From Pleionea mediterranea (GTDB taxonomy: Bacteria > Pseudomonadota > Gammaproteobacteria > Enterobacterales > Kangiellaceae): 64,000 nucleotides of DNA. The DNA is taken from positions 310,001-374,000 of the forward strand of contig NZ_QGGU01000002.1 of NCBI RefSeq assembly GCF_003148745.1. Direction: 5' to 3'. The position numbers were made by a program, and so were the translations under genes. Positions 27,579 through 37,100 of this stretch are shown here, in pieces (position 1 is the first letter of the stretch; each line of letters begins with the position of its first letter). Under the pieces are notes generated by a model. That model was not told the DNA's origin, ran no database searches, and was given only the letters and a program-made list of their open reading frames with translations.

Positions 27579-29603
27579 ATGGCTTTCTGCATAAGCAGGG
27601 CTACGCGAGACTTGTGCCACAAAAATGACAAATTAAAGAACATTGAATTGAAATCGACGGCACTGATATTTACGAAATCATTATTTATCGGGGGACTTTC
27701 TGCATCGGTTGCGGCAGGCGATACCGATCTATTTTCAATGAGTCTGGAAGACTTGTTAAACATACAGGTGGTCACCACACCAAGTATGTACGAACAGTCC
27801 ATTCAATCGACACCCGTTTCTACAACTATCATCACCGCTCAACAAATTAATGAGCAAGGGTATCGTACCCTGTCTGATTTGTTGGCTGCCCAGCGAAGCT
27901 TTTATGTGGCTTATGATCGAAACTACAGCTACGTTGGTGTACGAGGCTATGCCCGGCCGGGAGATTTTAACAGCCGTGTGCTGATTATGATCAATGGCCA
28001 AAGGATCAACGATAATTATTATGATTCGGGCTTTATTGGCAGAGAGTTTCCGTTATCAATGCAAGCCATTGAGCGTGTCGAAATAGTACGCGGTCCAAAT
28101 TCATCTGTTTATGGATCCAATGCACTTCTGGCGGTTGTTAATGTTGTCACTCGAAACAATGACAATACTAAAGAAGTTAGGTTAACCGCTGGTCGTTTTA
28201 ATACTTATTCAACAGAGGCATTTATTTCCAAAGCACTGGATAGTGAACAGCAGCTGACGGTATCACTATCAACCTATCATTCAGATGGTGATGATTTTGT
28301 GTATTATCCGGAGTTTGACTCACCGTCAACCAACAATGGTGTTTATCAAAATAATGATGGTGATTTTGCCAATAAACTGTTTTTAAAATACACACAAAGG
28401 GCATTCAGCTTTTCGGCGTTTTACTCCAAACGAATTAAAGACATTCCAACCGCATCCTATGGCACTTTATTTAATGCTCAGGGCACCGAAGTTAAAGACA
28501 TTAAAATACATTGGGATGCAACCTTGCTGCATGATTTTAATAATGATATTGCCATGACCTGGACGTTTTATGGTGACCGCTACGATTACAGTGGCGATTA
28601 CGTTTATGATTATCCGCCGGTCACCATTAATCGAGAAAATACAAGGGTGGATACCCTGGGTGCAAAAGGTGTGATCAGTCATCAAATTAACAGCCATCAT
28701 TTAATGTATGGTGTTGAACATCGACGTGATCATTCATTTCAATACGAAAACTTTGATGTTGAGCCTTATTTTTTGTACGAACAGAATAGAGGTAGCCAGC
28801 ATTTTTCAGCGTTATTTTTTCAGGATGAGTTCGCCAGTGGTAATCATTGGTTATGGACTCTGGGGGCTCGACTCGATAAATATTCGAATTTTGATACCAG
28901 TTTTAATCCTAGACTTAGTGTTCAGTATAATACCACTGATGATTCGAGCTGGAAGTTGCTGGCTACTCGAGCATTCCGTATACCCAGTCTTTCGGACCGC
29001 TCGGTAACCGGTGATCTGAATGCTGAAACAGTAAAGAGTGTGGAGTTAGTCTATGAGAAATTACTGACAAAAAATTCTAACTTAATGACCACTGTTTTTT
29101 ATAATCAAATTGATAATCTGATCTCGTTTCGTTTTGATGAAGATTTAGGTGAAACGACAGCGTTTAATAGCAAATCCAATGTTAATTCAAGAGGGTTTGA
29201 GTTGGAGTATCGTTATCAGATGAAGAATCAATTAATTTTATCGGCCAGTTATGGCTACATCAGTGCACAAAGTAATAATGAACTAGTGACGGCTAATTCG
29301 CCGCAACATTTATTGAAAAGTAATGTTTTAATGCCTGTGTTTGATGGCTTTTGGAATATTGGTTTGAATGCTCAATATTTAAGTGAACGAAAAACGGTAT
29401 TTGGCGATTGGGCAAAAGCCTACTTTTTAACAAATATGACCATTAGCTCAACCGATGACTTTTCAGAAAAATGGCAGTTAAGCGCCAGCCTCTATAATAT
29501 TTTCGATAAGCAATACGCTGATCCGGCGTCTATTAATCACACCCAAACCACCATTCCTCAAGATGGACGCAGTCTTTATCTGCAAGCCAACTATCGGTTG
29601 TAA
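27579..29603 (+). CDS. TonB-dependent outer-membrane receptor
   Basis: 674 residues from the first ATG; a TTG at 27648 would start directly at the signal peptide (STALIFTKSLFIGGLSASVAA) and may be the true start. The mature N-terminus MSLEDLLNIQVVT is typical of a TonB box/plug family. Plug features: LIMINGQRINDNYYDSG and IERVEIVRGPNSSVYGSNAL. The C-terminal strand ends LYLQANYRL with the terminal aromatic/hydrophobic pattern of beta-barrels. Substrate unknown; the short size and plug class resemble receptors for cobalamin or siderophore-like ligands but no cluster evidence exists. It diverges from the propeller-GGDEF gene. Confidence 0.9.
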   Translation: MAFCISRATRDLCHKNDKLKNIELKSTALIFTKSLFIGGLSASVAAGDTDLFSMSLEDLLNIQVVTTPSMYEQSIQSTPVSTTIITAQQINEQGYRTLSDLLAAQRSFYVAYDRNYSYVGVRGYARPGDFNSRVLIMINGQRINDNYYDSGFIGREFPLSMQAIERVEIVRGPNSSVYGSNALLAVVNVVTRNNDNTKEVRLTAGRFNTYSTEAFISKALDSEQQLTVSLSTYHSDGDDFVYYPEFDSPSTNNGVYQNNDGDFANKLFLKYTQRAFSFSAFYSKRIKDIPTASYGTLFNAQGTEVKDIKIHWDATLLHDFNNDIAMTWTFYGDRYDYSGDYVYDYPPVTINRENTRVDTLGAKGVISHQINSHHLMYGVEHRRDHSFQYENFDVEPYFLYEQNRGSQHFSALFFQDEFASGNHWLWTLGARLDKYSNFDTSFNPRLSVQYNTTDDSSWKLLATRAFRIPSLSDRSVTGDLNAETVKSVELVYEKLLTKNSNLMTTVFYNQIDNLISFRFDEDLGETTAFNSKSNVNSRGFELEYRYQMKNQLILSASYGYISAQSNNELVTANSPQHLLKSNVLMPVFDGFWNIGLNAQYLSERKTVFGDWAKAYFLTNMTISSTDDFSEKWQLSASLYNIFDKQYADPASINHTQTTIPQDGRSLYLQANYRL

Positions 29604-29857
29604 TTTCTTAAGCGCCAGTCGTCTAGAGTTCTAACGGTTTAACTTATTTCGTTGGATTAATATTCTATTTTATGGCATTTGGTTGGGGAATTTTTGAGAG
29701 CGAGTTGGATGCTTTTTCTTGTGCTTATGTGATCAAAGTGTGGGTGCAGGTTAATGCCAAAGCTTGGTCGGCAGTTGGGCTCCTTAACCATTTGAAAGGC
29801 AGGGAGTAATAGCTAAATAATGGATGGATTTCTATTTTTGCGGGCCACTTTCTACAG

Positions 29858-30052
29858 CTAACTTTGAAAATAGGAAATAAATAGATCAACTTTGGCTTCT
29901 GGTGTAGCAAGTTGATTAAAGTGCTTTGCTAATTCGATCTCTTGCCGTGCCATAATTTCATTACGTTCAGTAACTAACAGACGTTTTTCTTCATCCAGTT
30001 TTTGAAGTCGGTTGTCTATTTGCGACAGCCTTTCGCTAAAAGAATCTGACAC
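29858..30052 (-). CDS. Small coiled-coil protein, third gene of the AbiE operon (possible truncated remnant)
   Basis: 64 residues, strongly helical and charged (SQIDNRLQKLDEEKRLL), ending TPEAKVDLFISYFQS. It starts two bases after the AbiEii stop codon, so it is co-transcribed. The last 14 residues resemble the TPEEKIxLFRSLF segment at the N-terminus of TOTE-type primase/helicase conflict proteins, whose N-termini are also coiled coils. The following DNA has stops in this frame and does not continue that family, so a truncated remnant is possible; an independent small protein is equally possible. Confidence 0.55.
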   Translation of the reverse strand: MSDSFSERLSQIDNRLQKLDEEKRLLVTERNEIMARQEIELAKHFNQLATPEAKVDLFISYFQS

Positions 30053-30053
30053 A

Positions 30054-30968
30054 TTAATTTCCTAGCACTTCCGCAAGCTTTTGATAAGCGGCAGTGTGTT
30101 TTTTATCTGGCATATTGGCCAAGTTAGTTTGCTTCCACTTAATAGCCGGAAGCTCACTCACGCTATTTAATCCTAATAAGTTCCAATTGGGTTGTTTGTT
30201 CTTAAATGACAACAGAAAAGTTTTTTCATCGGTAGTCAAATCTTCGTGGAGCAATTTAATTAACTTAGTTCGTACATTCAAAAGTTCTTCAAGTGGAATG
30301 TCCTTTTCGGCCATGTTGGCAAACTCTCCTTCATAAATCGCTGAAATATCTTTGAGTTTCGGCTGTAGTAATTCAGCCATTGGCCTGTTATGACTGGCTA
30401 TATAGACCAGTAGAGCTTTTCTAATATCATCGGTCAATCCTTCGTTTTCCAACAGCCACTTTACATCAAACAGATCACGGGGGTGTTGTCTGTCTAAGGC
30501 TGCGCAGATTTTTCCTGCATAGAGATCCGGCAAAGTTACCACAGCAACTTCTGCAAAACCAAATTCGTCCTCCACAGCTTCGCAAACAGTCATTACTTTT
30601 GGTTTAAATACTGTTCCGCGCAAGACAGGTGATAACTCAATTTTTATTTGTACACCTTTGCGGGCTATAACCAGCCTCAATGCATCCTCTTTTTGTTTGT
30701 ACGATTTTGATACTTCTGTTTCGGCTAGATTAGATATTAAAGTGTCACTTATCTTATCTAGTGCTGTACGTATATCAACTAATGCTTCTGTACGAGATTT
30801 CATTGGTAGGTAAACCAAATCAATATCTATTGATAGTCTGGGCAAATCCCGTACGAATAGATTAATAGCCGTTCCGCCTTTTAATGCAAAGCACTCATGC
30901 TGAGACACGAAAGGTAAAACTTGCATGAGCAGCTGAACCTGCTTGTAATAATTACTTGAACGATCCAT
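30054..30968 (-). CDS. AbiEii-type nucleotidyltransferase toxin
   Basis: 304 residues. The nucleotidyltransferase signature is intact: FALKGGTAINLF (28-38) and LSIDIDLVY (45-53), giving the G-G-T and D-x-D of the AbiEii/AbiGii family. A YAGKICAALDRQHPRDLFDVKWLL motif is also characteristic. AbiEii toxins are type IV (or type II-like) toxins that nucleotidylate tRNA and arrest growth, giving phage abortive infection. It is directly after the antitoxin gene (15 bases) and before the small coiled-coil gene, an intact operon layout. Toxin activity inferred from family. Confidence 0.92.
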   Translation of the reverse strand: MDRSSNYYKQVQLLMQVLPFVSQHECFALKGGTAINLFVRDLPRLSIDIDLVYLPMKSRTEALVDIRTALDKISDTLISNLAETEVSKSYKQKEDALRLVIARKGVQIKIELSPVLRGTVFKPKVMTVCEAVEDEFGFAEVAVVTLPDLYAGKICAALDRQHPRDLFDVKWLLENEGLTDDIRKALLVYIASHNRPMAELLQPKLKDISAIYEGEFANMAEKDIPLEELLNVRTKLIKLLHEDLTTDEKTFLLSFKNKQPNWNLLGLNSVSELPAIKWKQTNLANMPDKKHTAAYQKLAEVLGN

Positions 30969-30983
30969 TAGATCCTATCCTTG

Positions 30984-31811
30984 TTATAACTCATTTATGT
31001 CAGCCATATGGCGCGGCACTGTTATTAAGTAATCTTTATCAAGTATCCCTCCTTTTACAATGACTCGTTTACCAGAACCAAGATCATATTTATCTGATTT
31101 CAGCTTCTTAAACCACGAATAATTTTGCCGCTTAGCTAACCAAAAGAACAGGCGCTTCACTTTGATATTGCAACAAGCATCAAGTAGTGCATCTAACTTA
31201 CGCGGTGATAAGTTCACTAACCCTTGCATTAGTTCATTTGCATGCTCGATGGTGACGGTGCCCGGTGTGGATGCCAACACTTCCAATATCGCTTTTTCTG
31301 GGCATGAGTAATAAATGGGTGGTAAGCCAGATTCCCACTCATATGCTTTTATAAACTTTTCGCTTTTCATAACGCTTTCAGACCAAAGCGCTTTAACGCT
31401 ATGACTTTCATATATTGTGGATAACGATAGACGCGCCAGCCAGGACGGTAATTTGTTCTGCGAATATAAATGCACAACTTGTTTGCCCATAGACAAGTAT
31501 TGTGATAAGCCCGATAGGTACAACGCCGTTAAACCGCCCACATGTACTGATGGTACTGGACTATCGTCCATCCGCTGAAGTGAAGCCACAATGCCTTCCC
31601 AACGAAGATTCCTCGTGTACTGGCTATAAACCCCAGATGCCAACAACAACAATGTCTCTGTTTTAACCGCATTATCTAAAGCGTGAGTGCTAAAGCCTTG
31701 CATGGTTAACCACTTCTTGGTGGCCAGCATTCCATAGGGCAATAACTCCCTAAGTGGCTCTTTATAGCCAGCTTTCTTCACAGAGTTTTTCAATGCCTTA
31801 TTTTTTCTCAA
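30984..31811 (-). CDS. AbiEi-type antitoxin
   Basis: 275 residues. An N-terminal winged-helix region (MLATKKWLTMQGFSTHALDNA, LASGVYSQYTR, SVHVGGLTALYLSG) is typical of AbiEi antitoxins, with a C-terminal helical domain (SPRKLDALLDACCNIKVKRLFFWLA). AbiEi proteins neutralise AbiEii and repress the operon by binding inverted repeats near the promoter. Two matching repeats are upstream at 31857-31871 and 31930-31946. First gene of the operon. Confidence 0.9.
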   Translation of the reverse strand: MRKNKALKNSVKKAGYKEPLRELLPYGMLATKKWLTMQGFSTHALDNAVKTETLLLLASGVYSQYTRNLRWEGIVASLQRMDDSPVPSVHVGGLTALYLSGLSQYLSMGKQVVHLYSQNKLPSWLARLSLSTIYESHSVKALWSESVMKSEKFIKAYEWESGLPPIYYSCPEKAILEVLASTPGTVTIEHANELMQGLVNLSPRKLDALLDACCNIKVKRLFFWLAKRQNYSWFKKLKSDKYDLGSGKRVIVKGGILDKDYLITVPRHMADINEL

Positions 31812-31856
31812 GATAATCCAACTTTTCTAATAAAAGTTTAATACATTTCGAATATA

Positions 31857-31871
31857 CGGCGTAAATCGCCG
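31857..31871. promoter_or_regulatory. Operator-like inverted repeat 1 (AbiE operon)
   Basis: CGGCG-TAAAT-CGCCG, 46 bases before the antitoxin start codon and just downstream of a possible promoter. The half-site is shared with repeat 2, 74 bases away, which is about seven helical turns. Confidence 0.65.
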
Positions 31872-31888
31872 CGAAATAGTTGTTAGAT

Positions 31889-31917
31889 AAACTAGCATGA
31901 ATGAGGTTGGTTTACAA
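31889..31917 (-). promoter_or_regulatory. Candidate promoter of the AbiE operon
   Basis: On the minus strand TTGTAA (31912-31917) and TAGTTT (31889-31894) are spaced by 17 bases. They lie exactly between the two CGGCG/CGCCG inverted repeats, so repressor on both could trap the promoter. The -10 is a weak match. Confidence 0.4.
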
Positions 31918-31929
31918 TTTGTATGTAAT

Positions 31930-31946
31930 ACGGCGATGATCGCCGT
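31930..31946. promoter_or_regulatory. Operator-like inverted repeat 2 (AbiE operon)
   Basis: ACGGCGA-TGA-TCGCCGT, perfect 7-bp arms, same CGGCG/CGCCG core as repeat 1. Upstream of the candidate promoter. Confidence 0.65.
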
Positions 31947-32398
31947 GAATGAAGGGTGGGGTAAACTAATGATGTGCCATTAAGTGGAGGTGAGACATTC
32001 TATGATCTTTCAATTGGTTACTTGTAATAAAATTGTGGTCGTCAGTCGATACGATAATATGGTCGACAGATATATTTTCTTAAATTTGAAAATACGTCTG
32101 TTCAAAAGAAGCTGTAAAATCCTCTCCCACCATGATTCCAACCCACTTGGTTTCAAATTCTAAAGATGCCTCTACTCATTCTCGATGGAAGTTGAAGAAA
32201 AGTTGTTGGATTACACATATTGAAACCTTGATACGAGTAAAGCTTGTCTAAGTGGTTGAGAATAAGGATGAAGTTTGTAGTCCTCACAGACTTGAACGGT
32301 GGACTTGGGTCGGGTTGTAGAGAGCGAGTCGGGTGCTGAAACAGTAGCGAGTTCCGAGTCTCGGGTTTCGAGTATTAAATATTAAGGAAGTGCAAAAA
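31947..32398. other. Gene-poor decayed region beside a tRNA
   Basis: No open frame. It contains a degenerate tRNA copy (32281-32337) and sequence without recognisable coding capacity. Together with the AbiE operon and the adjacent tRNA it looks like the edge of an old insertion. Confidence 0.45.
32281..32337 (-). pseudogene. Degenerate partial copy of the neighbouring tRNA
   Basis: Bases 32281-32305 match the T-arm and 3' end of the intact tRNA (32406-32430) at 22 of 25 positions, and GAGTCGGGTGCT (32326-32337) matches 32441-32452 exactly. The anticodon region is replaced by ten extra bases, so no functional tRNA can form. It lies about 100 bases past the 3' end of the real tRNA. Confidence 0.7.
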
Positions 32399-32475
32399 TG
32401 GTGGGCCCTCACAGACTTGAACTGTGGACCTACCGATTATGAGTCGGGTGCTCTAACCAGCTGAGCTAAGGGCCC
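32399..32475 (-). tRNA. tRNA with CAU anticodon (tRNA-Ile2 or elongator tRNA-Met)
   Basis: 77 bases including encoded CCA. Acceptor GGGCCCT/AGGGCCC, D arm GCTCAGCTGGTTAGAGC, anticodon loop CTCATAA, T arm CACAG-TTCAAGT-CTGTG all fold. The anticodon stem has a C/U mismatch at its top pair. The anticodon CAU reads Met or, after lysidine modification, Ile AUA. C4-G69 and C5-G68 in the acceptor and overall likeness to E. coli ileX favour tRNA-Ile2, but elongator Met cannot be excluded by eye. Confidence 0.93.
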
Positions 32476-32739
32476 ATTTTTGCATCATATAGATGGATTT
32501 TTACTCGCATTACCTGAGTGGGTAGTTACCAAGCTAAAAATCAGGGGGTTACGCTCTGCCCAGCAATAGCTGACGTACTATTATCTGTGCAAGCGAGGAG
32601 CGAAGTTTACGGTAAATCCCTGAGCGATTCAATGCCGTTTTTATAACAAGATAGAACTTTGTAATGAATTGTAAATCTGACTGATCCTTGCCCGCAAATC
32701 CAGTATTCTAGCCAGCTCAGGCAATTTGAGATAGAAACC

Positions 32740-34107
32740 ATGACGCATCCTTCCGAAACCGATAATCAAACTGAGCAACTACTAAGCAAAAGTGCCCCTA
32801 CCTGGGTGGTCCATTTTTTTGTGACCCTCGCTATTTTAATCATTGCCATTATGGTGATTGGTGCCATGTTTGCCAGTAAGCCAGAGGCGCGTAAATTTGG
32901 CAGTCGCCCAACCCCTTCTGTTGCGGTTGAAACCTCACAATTGCAGGCAACGCAATACGATGTGTGGATAGACTCTTACGGCACGGCAAAAGCCTTAACG
33001 CAAACACAATTGGTGTCGGATGTGAGTGGCCGGGTTGTGTCGGTATCGCCAAGTATCCGCGCTGGTTCTAGTTTTAAACAGGGCGAAGTCTTGCTGCAAC
33101 TGGATGATCGGGATTACCGCATCGAAGTGGATGTGGCAAAGGCGAGTGTCGCCGATGCCGAGGTAAAGTATATGCAGGAGCTTGCTCAGGCAGATATCGC
33201 CGGGCGAGACTGGAACGTTCGCCCCGGAAATGCAAAGGGCAAAGCCTTAGCGCTGAGAAAGCCTCAGGTTGCCGCTGCAAAAGCCTCTCTGGATGCTGCT
33301 AAAGCAAGACTCGCCAAAGCCCAGCTCAATTTGGAACGTACTCAGATTAGAGCCCCGTTTGATGGTCGTGTGATGCGACAAACGGTCGATTTAGGTCAGG
33401 TGGTTAATCCATCGCAAACCATAGCTGAAATTTATTCAACCGAAGCGGTTGAAGTCCGTTTGCCAATTAAAATGAGTGATTTATCCCATTTGTCGTTACC
33501 GGAAGATGATCGATACCAAGGGGAAAACCCAAGGGTTGTTTTTGAGGGCGAAGTGGGTAGCAAAACCTATCAGTGGCAAGGTGAACTGGTGCGCAGCGAA
33601 GGCGCATTTGATACCGCAACCCGAATGCTCTATGTGGTCGCAACCATTGATAATCCTTTTCAAAATACGGCGCAGCGACCTGCCATTCGAGTTGGGCAGT
33701 TTTTACGAGCCAAGGTGCAAGGACAGCGTTTGACCAATGTGTTTGTTATTCCTCGTCGCGCCGTGTCACAGGATTATTTTGTCAGTATCGCTCAAGAAGG
33801 CGTTCTGAAAAAACGCAAAGTCGAGCCTTTGTGGACCGATGCAGAGTCGGTAGTTGTTCCCGCTTCATTCAATCTCGATAATATTGCATCGACTCCGTCT
33901 AAGCCTGCCCTTGAACCATCGGATCGTCTTATTTTGACACCAACGGCAAACCTGCCCGATGGCACTCGTGTGAAATTTATTGGTGATGTGTCGGAGACTC
34001 AACAAGCCGCAAATTCGAATGGCCAAGATGAAAAAGCCCGATCGGCCAAAGGTTCTGCTAACAAAACCAAAGACAGCCCTGCCAATCGCACTAATGCTTC
34101 GAATTAA
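32740..34107 (+). CDS. RND efflux periplasmic adaptor (membrane fusion protein)
   Basis: 455 residues. One N-terminal membrane anchor (about 24-46), then a lipoyl-like half (VSGRVVSVSPSIRAGSSFKQ), a helical hairpin (about 120-200, AKASLDAAKARLAKAQLNLE) with second lipoyl half (RTQIRAPFDGRVMRQTVDLG), and beta-barrel/membrane-proximal domains. A low-complexity Lys/Asn/Ser tail ends the protein. It links the RND pump to an outer-membrane channel, which is not encoded here. The stop codon lies in a 13-bp tandem duplication, and the pump gene starts 27 bases later. Confidence 0.93.
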   Translation: MTHPSETDNQTEQLLSKSAPTWVVHFFVTLAILIIAIMVIGAMFASKPEARKFGSRPTPSVAVETSQLQATQYDVWIDSYGTAKALTQTQLVSDVSGRVVSVSPSIRAGSSFKQGEVLLQLDDRDYRIEVDVAKASVADAEVKYMQELAQADIAGRDWNVRPGNAKGKALALRKPQVAAAKASLDAAKARLAKAQLNLERTQIRAPFDGRVMRQTVDLGQVVNPSQTIAEIYSTEAVEVRLPIKMSDLSHLSLPEDDRYQGENPRVVFEGEVGSKTYQWQGELVRSEGAFDTATRMLYVVATIDNPFQNTAQRPAIRVGQFLRAKVQGQRLTNVFVIPRRAVSQDYFVSIAQEGVLKKRKVEPLWTDAESVVVPASFNLDNIASTPSKPALEPSDRLILTPTANLPDGTRVKFIGDVSETQQAANSNGQDEKARSAKGSANKTKDSPANRTNASN

Positions 34108-34117
34108 TGCTTCGAAT
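34092..34117 (+). repeat. Tandem duplication spanning the adaptor stop codon
   Basis: TAATGCTTCGAAT is repeated exactly twice; the first copy encodes the last residues and the second begins with the stop codon. A small replication-slippage scar. Confidence 0.8.
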
Positions 34118-34134
34118 TTAATGAGGGATAAATC

Positions 34135-37100
34135 ATGATTGCCTGGTTTACGAAAAACGATGTCGCGGCCAATATTTTATTGGTCGTGATCATGATTGCC
34201 GGTTTGTTTGTTTTAAAAACTCAAATTCCGGTCGATTTATTTCCCGAGTTTGAACAACGCTCTGTTCAGGTATCCATGTCGTTACCCGGTGCTTCACCAC
34301 AAGAAGTCGAAGAAGGTATTACGATTAAAGTGGAAGAAGCCGTTCAGGACATTGAAGGCATTCGACAGATCACTTCTCGCAGCAGCGAAGGTGGCGCTTC
34401 TGTCACTATCGAAGTGGAAGAAGGCTACGACGTTCGTGAAATGTTGGACGAAGTGAAAATTAAAGTTGATGCGATCAATAATTTTCCAATTGAAGCTGAA
34501 AATATTCTTGTGCAAGTTCCTCAATGGCGTCGTGATGCAATAGGCGTTGTTTTATACGGTGACTACGATGCAATGACGTTGCGTCGTCAGGCTGAAGATA
34601 TTCGAGATGAAATCGCCAATTTAAAAGATGTCTCACAGGCCGAAGTGGACAATACCTTACGATTTGAAATTTCCATCGAAATACCGGAGTGGGCACTAAG
34701 AAAATACGATTTAACTCTGGAGCAAGTGGCCAATGTTTTACGACAGAACTCGCGCGATGTTTCTGCTGGAAACTTAAAAACCGAAGGTGGTGAAATATTT
34801 ATTCGCAGTCGTGGGCAAGCTTATCGAGCCGCAGAGTTTGCTGATATTCCCATCATCACCACCCAAGACGGAACCATGATCAAGTTGGGTGATCTTGCGA
34901 CCCTCAAAGACGATTTTGAAGAGACACCATTGAGAACCCGGTTTAACGGTGTGCCAGCCGTTGAAGTTGAAATTTTCCGTACTGGCGACGAAAGCATTAT
35001 TGAGGTTACGCAGGCGGTTAAAGATTATATTGCGCAAAAGAAGTCACAAATTCCAGAAGGATTAAATCTGGATTACTGGCGAGACAGAAGTGAGCCCATT
35101 AAAGCGCGATTAAAAACCTTAACCACCAGTGCCTGGCAAGGGGCTTTATTGGTGATTGCCTTGTTGGCGTTATTTTTAAGACCCGCTGTGGCATTTTGGG
35201 TTTGCCTTGGCATCCCCATGAGTTTTATGGGCGCATTTTTATTTATGCCCGTGTTTGATGTGACATTAAATTTAATGAGTTTATTCGCCTTTATACTGGT
35301 GCTGGGGATTGTCGTTGATGATGCCATAGTCACTGGCGAAAATGTTTATGCGCATTTGCAGCGCGGGGCAGATCCGTTAGATGCAGCCATTAAAGGCACA
35401 CAAGAAGTGGCGGTTCCAGTAACCTTTGGCATACTGACAACGGTTGCTGCATTTTTGCCCTTGGCGTTTCAAACAGGACGCGGCAGTTGGTATTCGGCAA
35501 TTCCGTATGTGATTGTTCCGGTGTTACTGTTTTCCCTTATCGAATCGAAATTAGTTTTACCGGCTCACTTAAAACATGTAAAGCGTCGAGTCAATCATCG
35601 CTCTCGATTAACTCAAATTCAGCAAAGTATTTCTCGTTCATTAGAAATATTTATTGAAAAGTATTACCAACCTGTATTGGCCCTGGCCATGCGTTGGCGC
35701 TATGCCACCTGGATGTTAATGTTTGCCAGTTTGCTGATGATTATCAGCTCTATCATAAGCGGGCAGACAAAGTTTGTCTTTTTCCCTCGTGTTCAAAGTG
35801 AAGTGGCTACCGCAACATTGGTTATGCCTGCTGGTACGGCGTTTGAAAGTACCGATCGAATCGTGTCATTTATGACCGATGAAGCGCAAAAGTTACGAGA
35901 CAAATATACCGATCCGGAAACCGGCGAGTCGGTCATTCGTAATATTTATTCAATCAGCGGTGGACGCAATGCAACCACAGGCCGAGTGCGAGTCGATACG
36001 GTTCCACCAGAAAAACGCACCATTGATGTTAGTACACGCGAAATTGTTAACGAGTGGCGCAAAGGCGTTGGCCAGGTGGCGGGCGCTGAGCAATTAAACT
36101 ATCGGGCTGAAATTGGTGGTTGGGGCGGCGCACCGATTAATATTGAATTAAAAGGACGCGATACCGACTCATTGATCGAGCTGGGTGAAAAATTAAAAGC
36201 CAAGTTGGCCTCCTATGCTGCCGCTTCAGATATTGAAGACTCATTGTCTGATGGTAAAGAAGAATTACAACTCGAATTAAAGCCGGAAGCTCGTTTGCTT
36301 GGACTGAGTTTGAATACTGTTGCCAGTCAGGTGCGTCAGGCGGTGTTTGGGTTTGAAGTGCAGCGCGTACAACGGGGCCGCGAAGAAGTTCGAGTGATGG
36401 TTCGCTATCCACTGGAAGCGCGGCGATCAATTGAAACCTTAGAGCAAATGATGATACGGGTAGGGCCGAATCAGGAAGTTCCCTTATGGCAGGTGGCCGA
36501 TGTTTATCCGGGATTAAGCCCGAATAGTATTCTGCGCATTGATCGCCAGCGAACTTTATCGGTTACGGCAGATTTCGATAAACAGGCGGGTAACTTAACC
36601 GTTGTGCAAAATGAGCTGCGAGACTTTTTACAAAATCAAATATTCAGCTACCCTGGTACCAGTTACGAGCTTGCCGGTGAAGCCCGTGATCAGGAAGAGT
36701 CGTCACAAGGCTTGATTACAGGTGGATTGGGTCTGGCTATTTTGATTTATATTTTGCTGGCGATCCCTTTTAAATCTTATTTTCAGCCGTTAATTGTTAT
36801 GTCGGTGATACCGTTTGGACTGGTGGGTGCAGTCATTGGCCATTGGATAATGGGAATGGATCTGACACTGCTTAGCTTTATGGGGATGTTGGCATTATCC
36901 GGTGTTGTGGTGAACGACTCACTGGTCTTAGTCGATTACATCAATAACAAACGGCGTGAAGGGATCAAGGTCGCGACGGCTGTTTTTCAGGCTGGAGGAA
37001 GACGTTTTCGACCCGTATTATTAACGTCACTAACAACCTTTGCTGGCCTTATGCCGCTATTATTTGAAAAGTCCACTCAGGCGCAATTTCTAATCCCTAT

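Noticed and set aside
29725-29910. 61-codon frame after the small AbiE-operon gene, considered as a frameshifted continuation
   Set aside because: Its translation does not resemble the TOTE family or continue the coiled coil; no support for a single broken gene.
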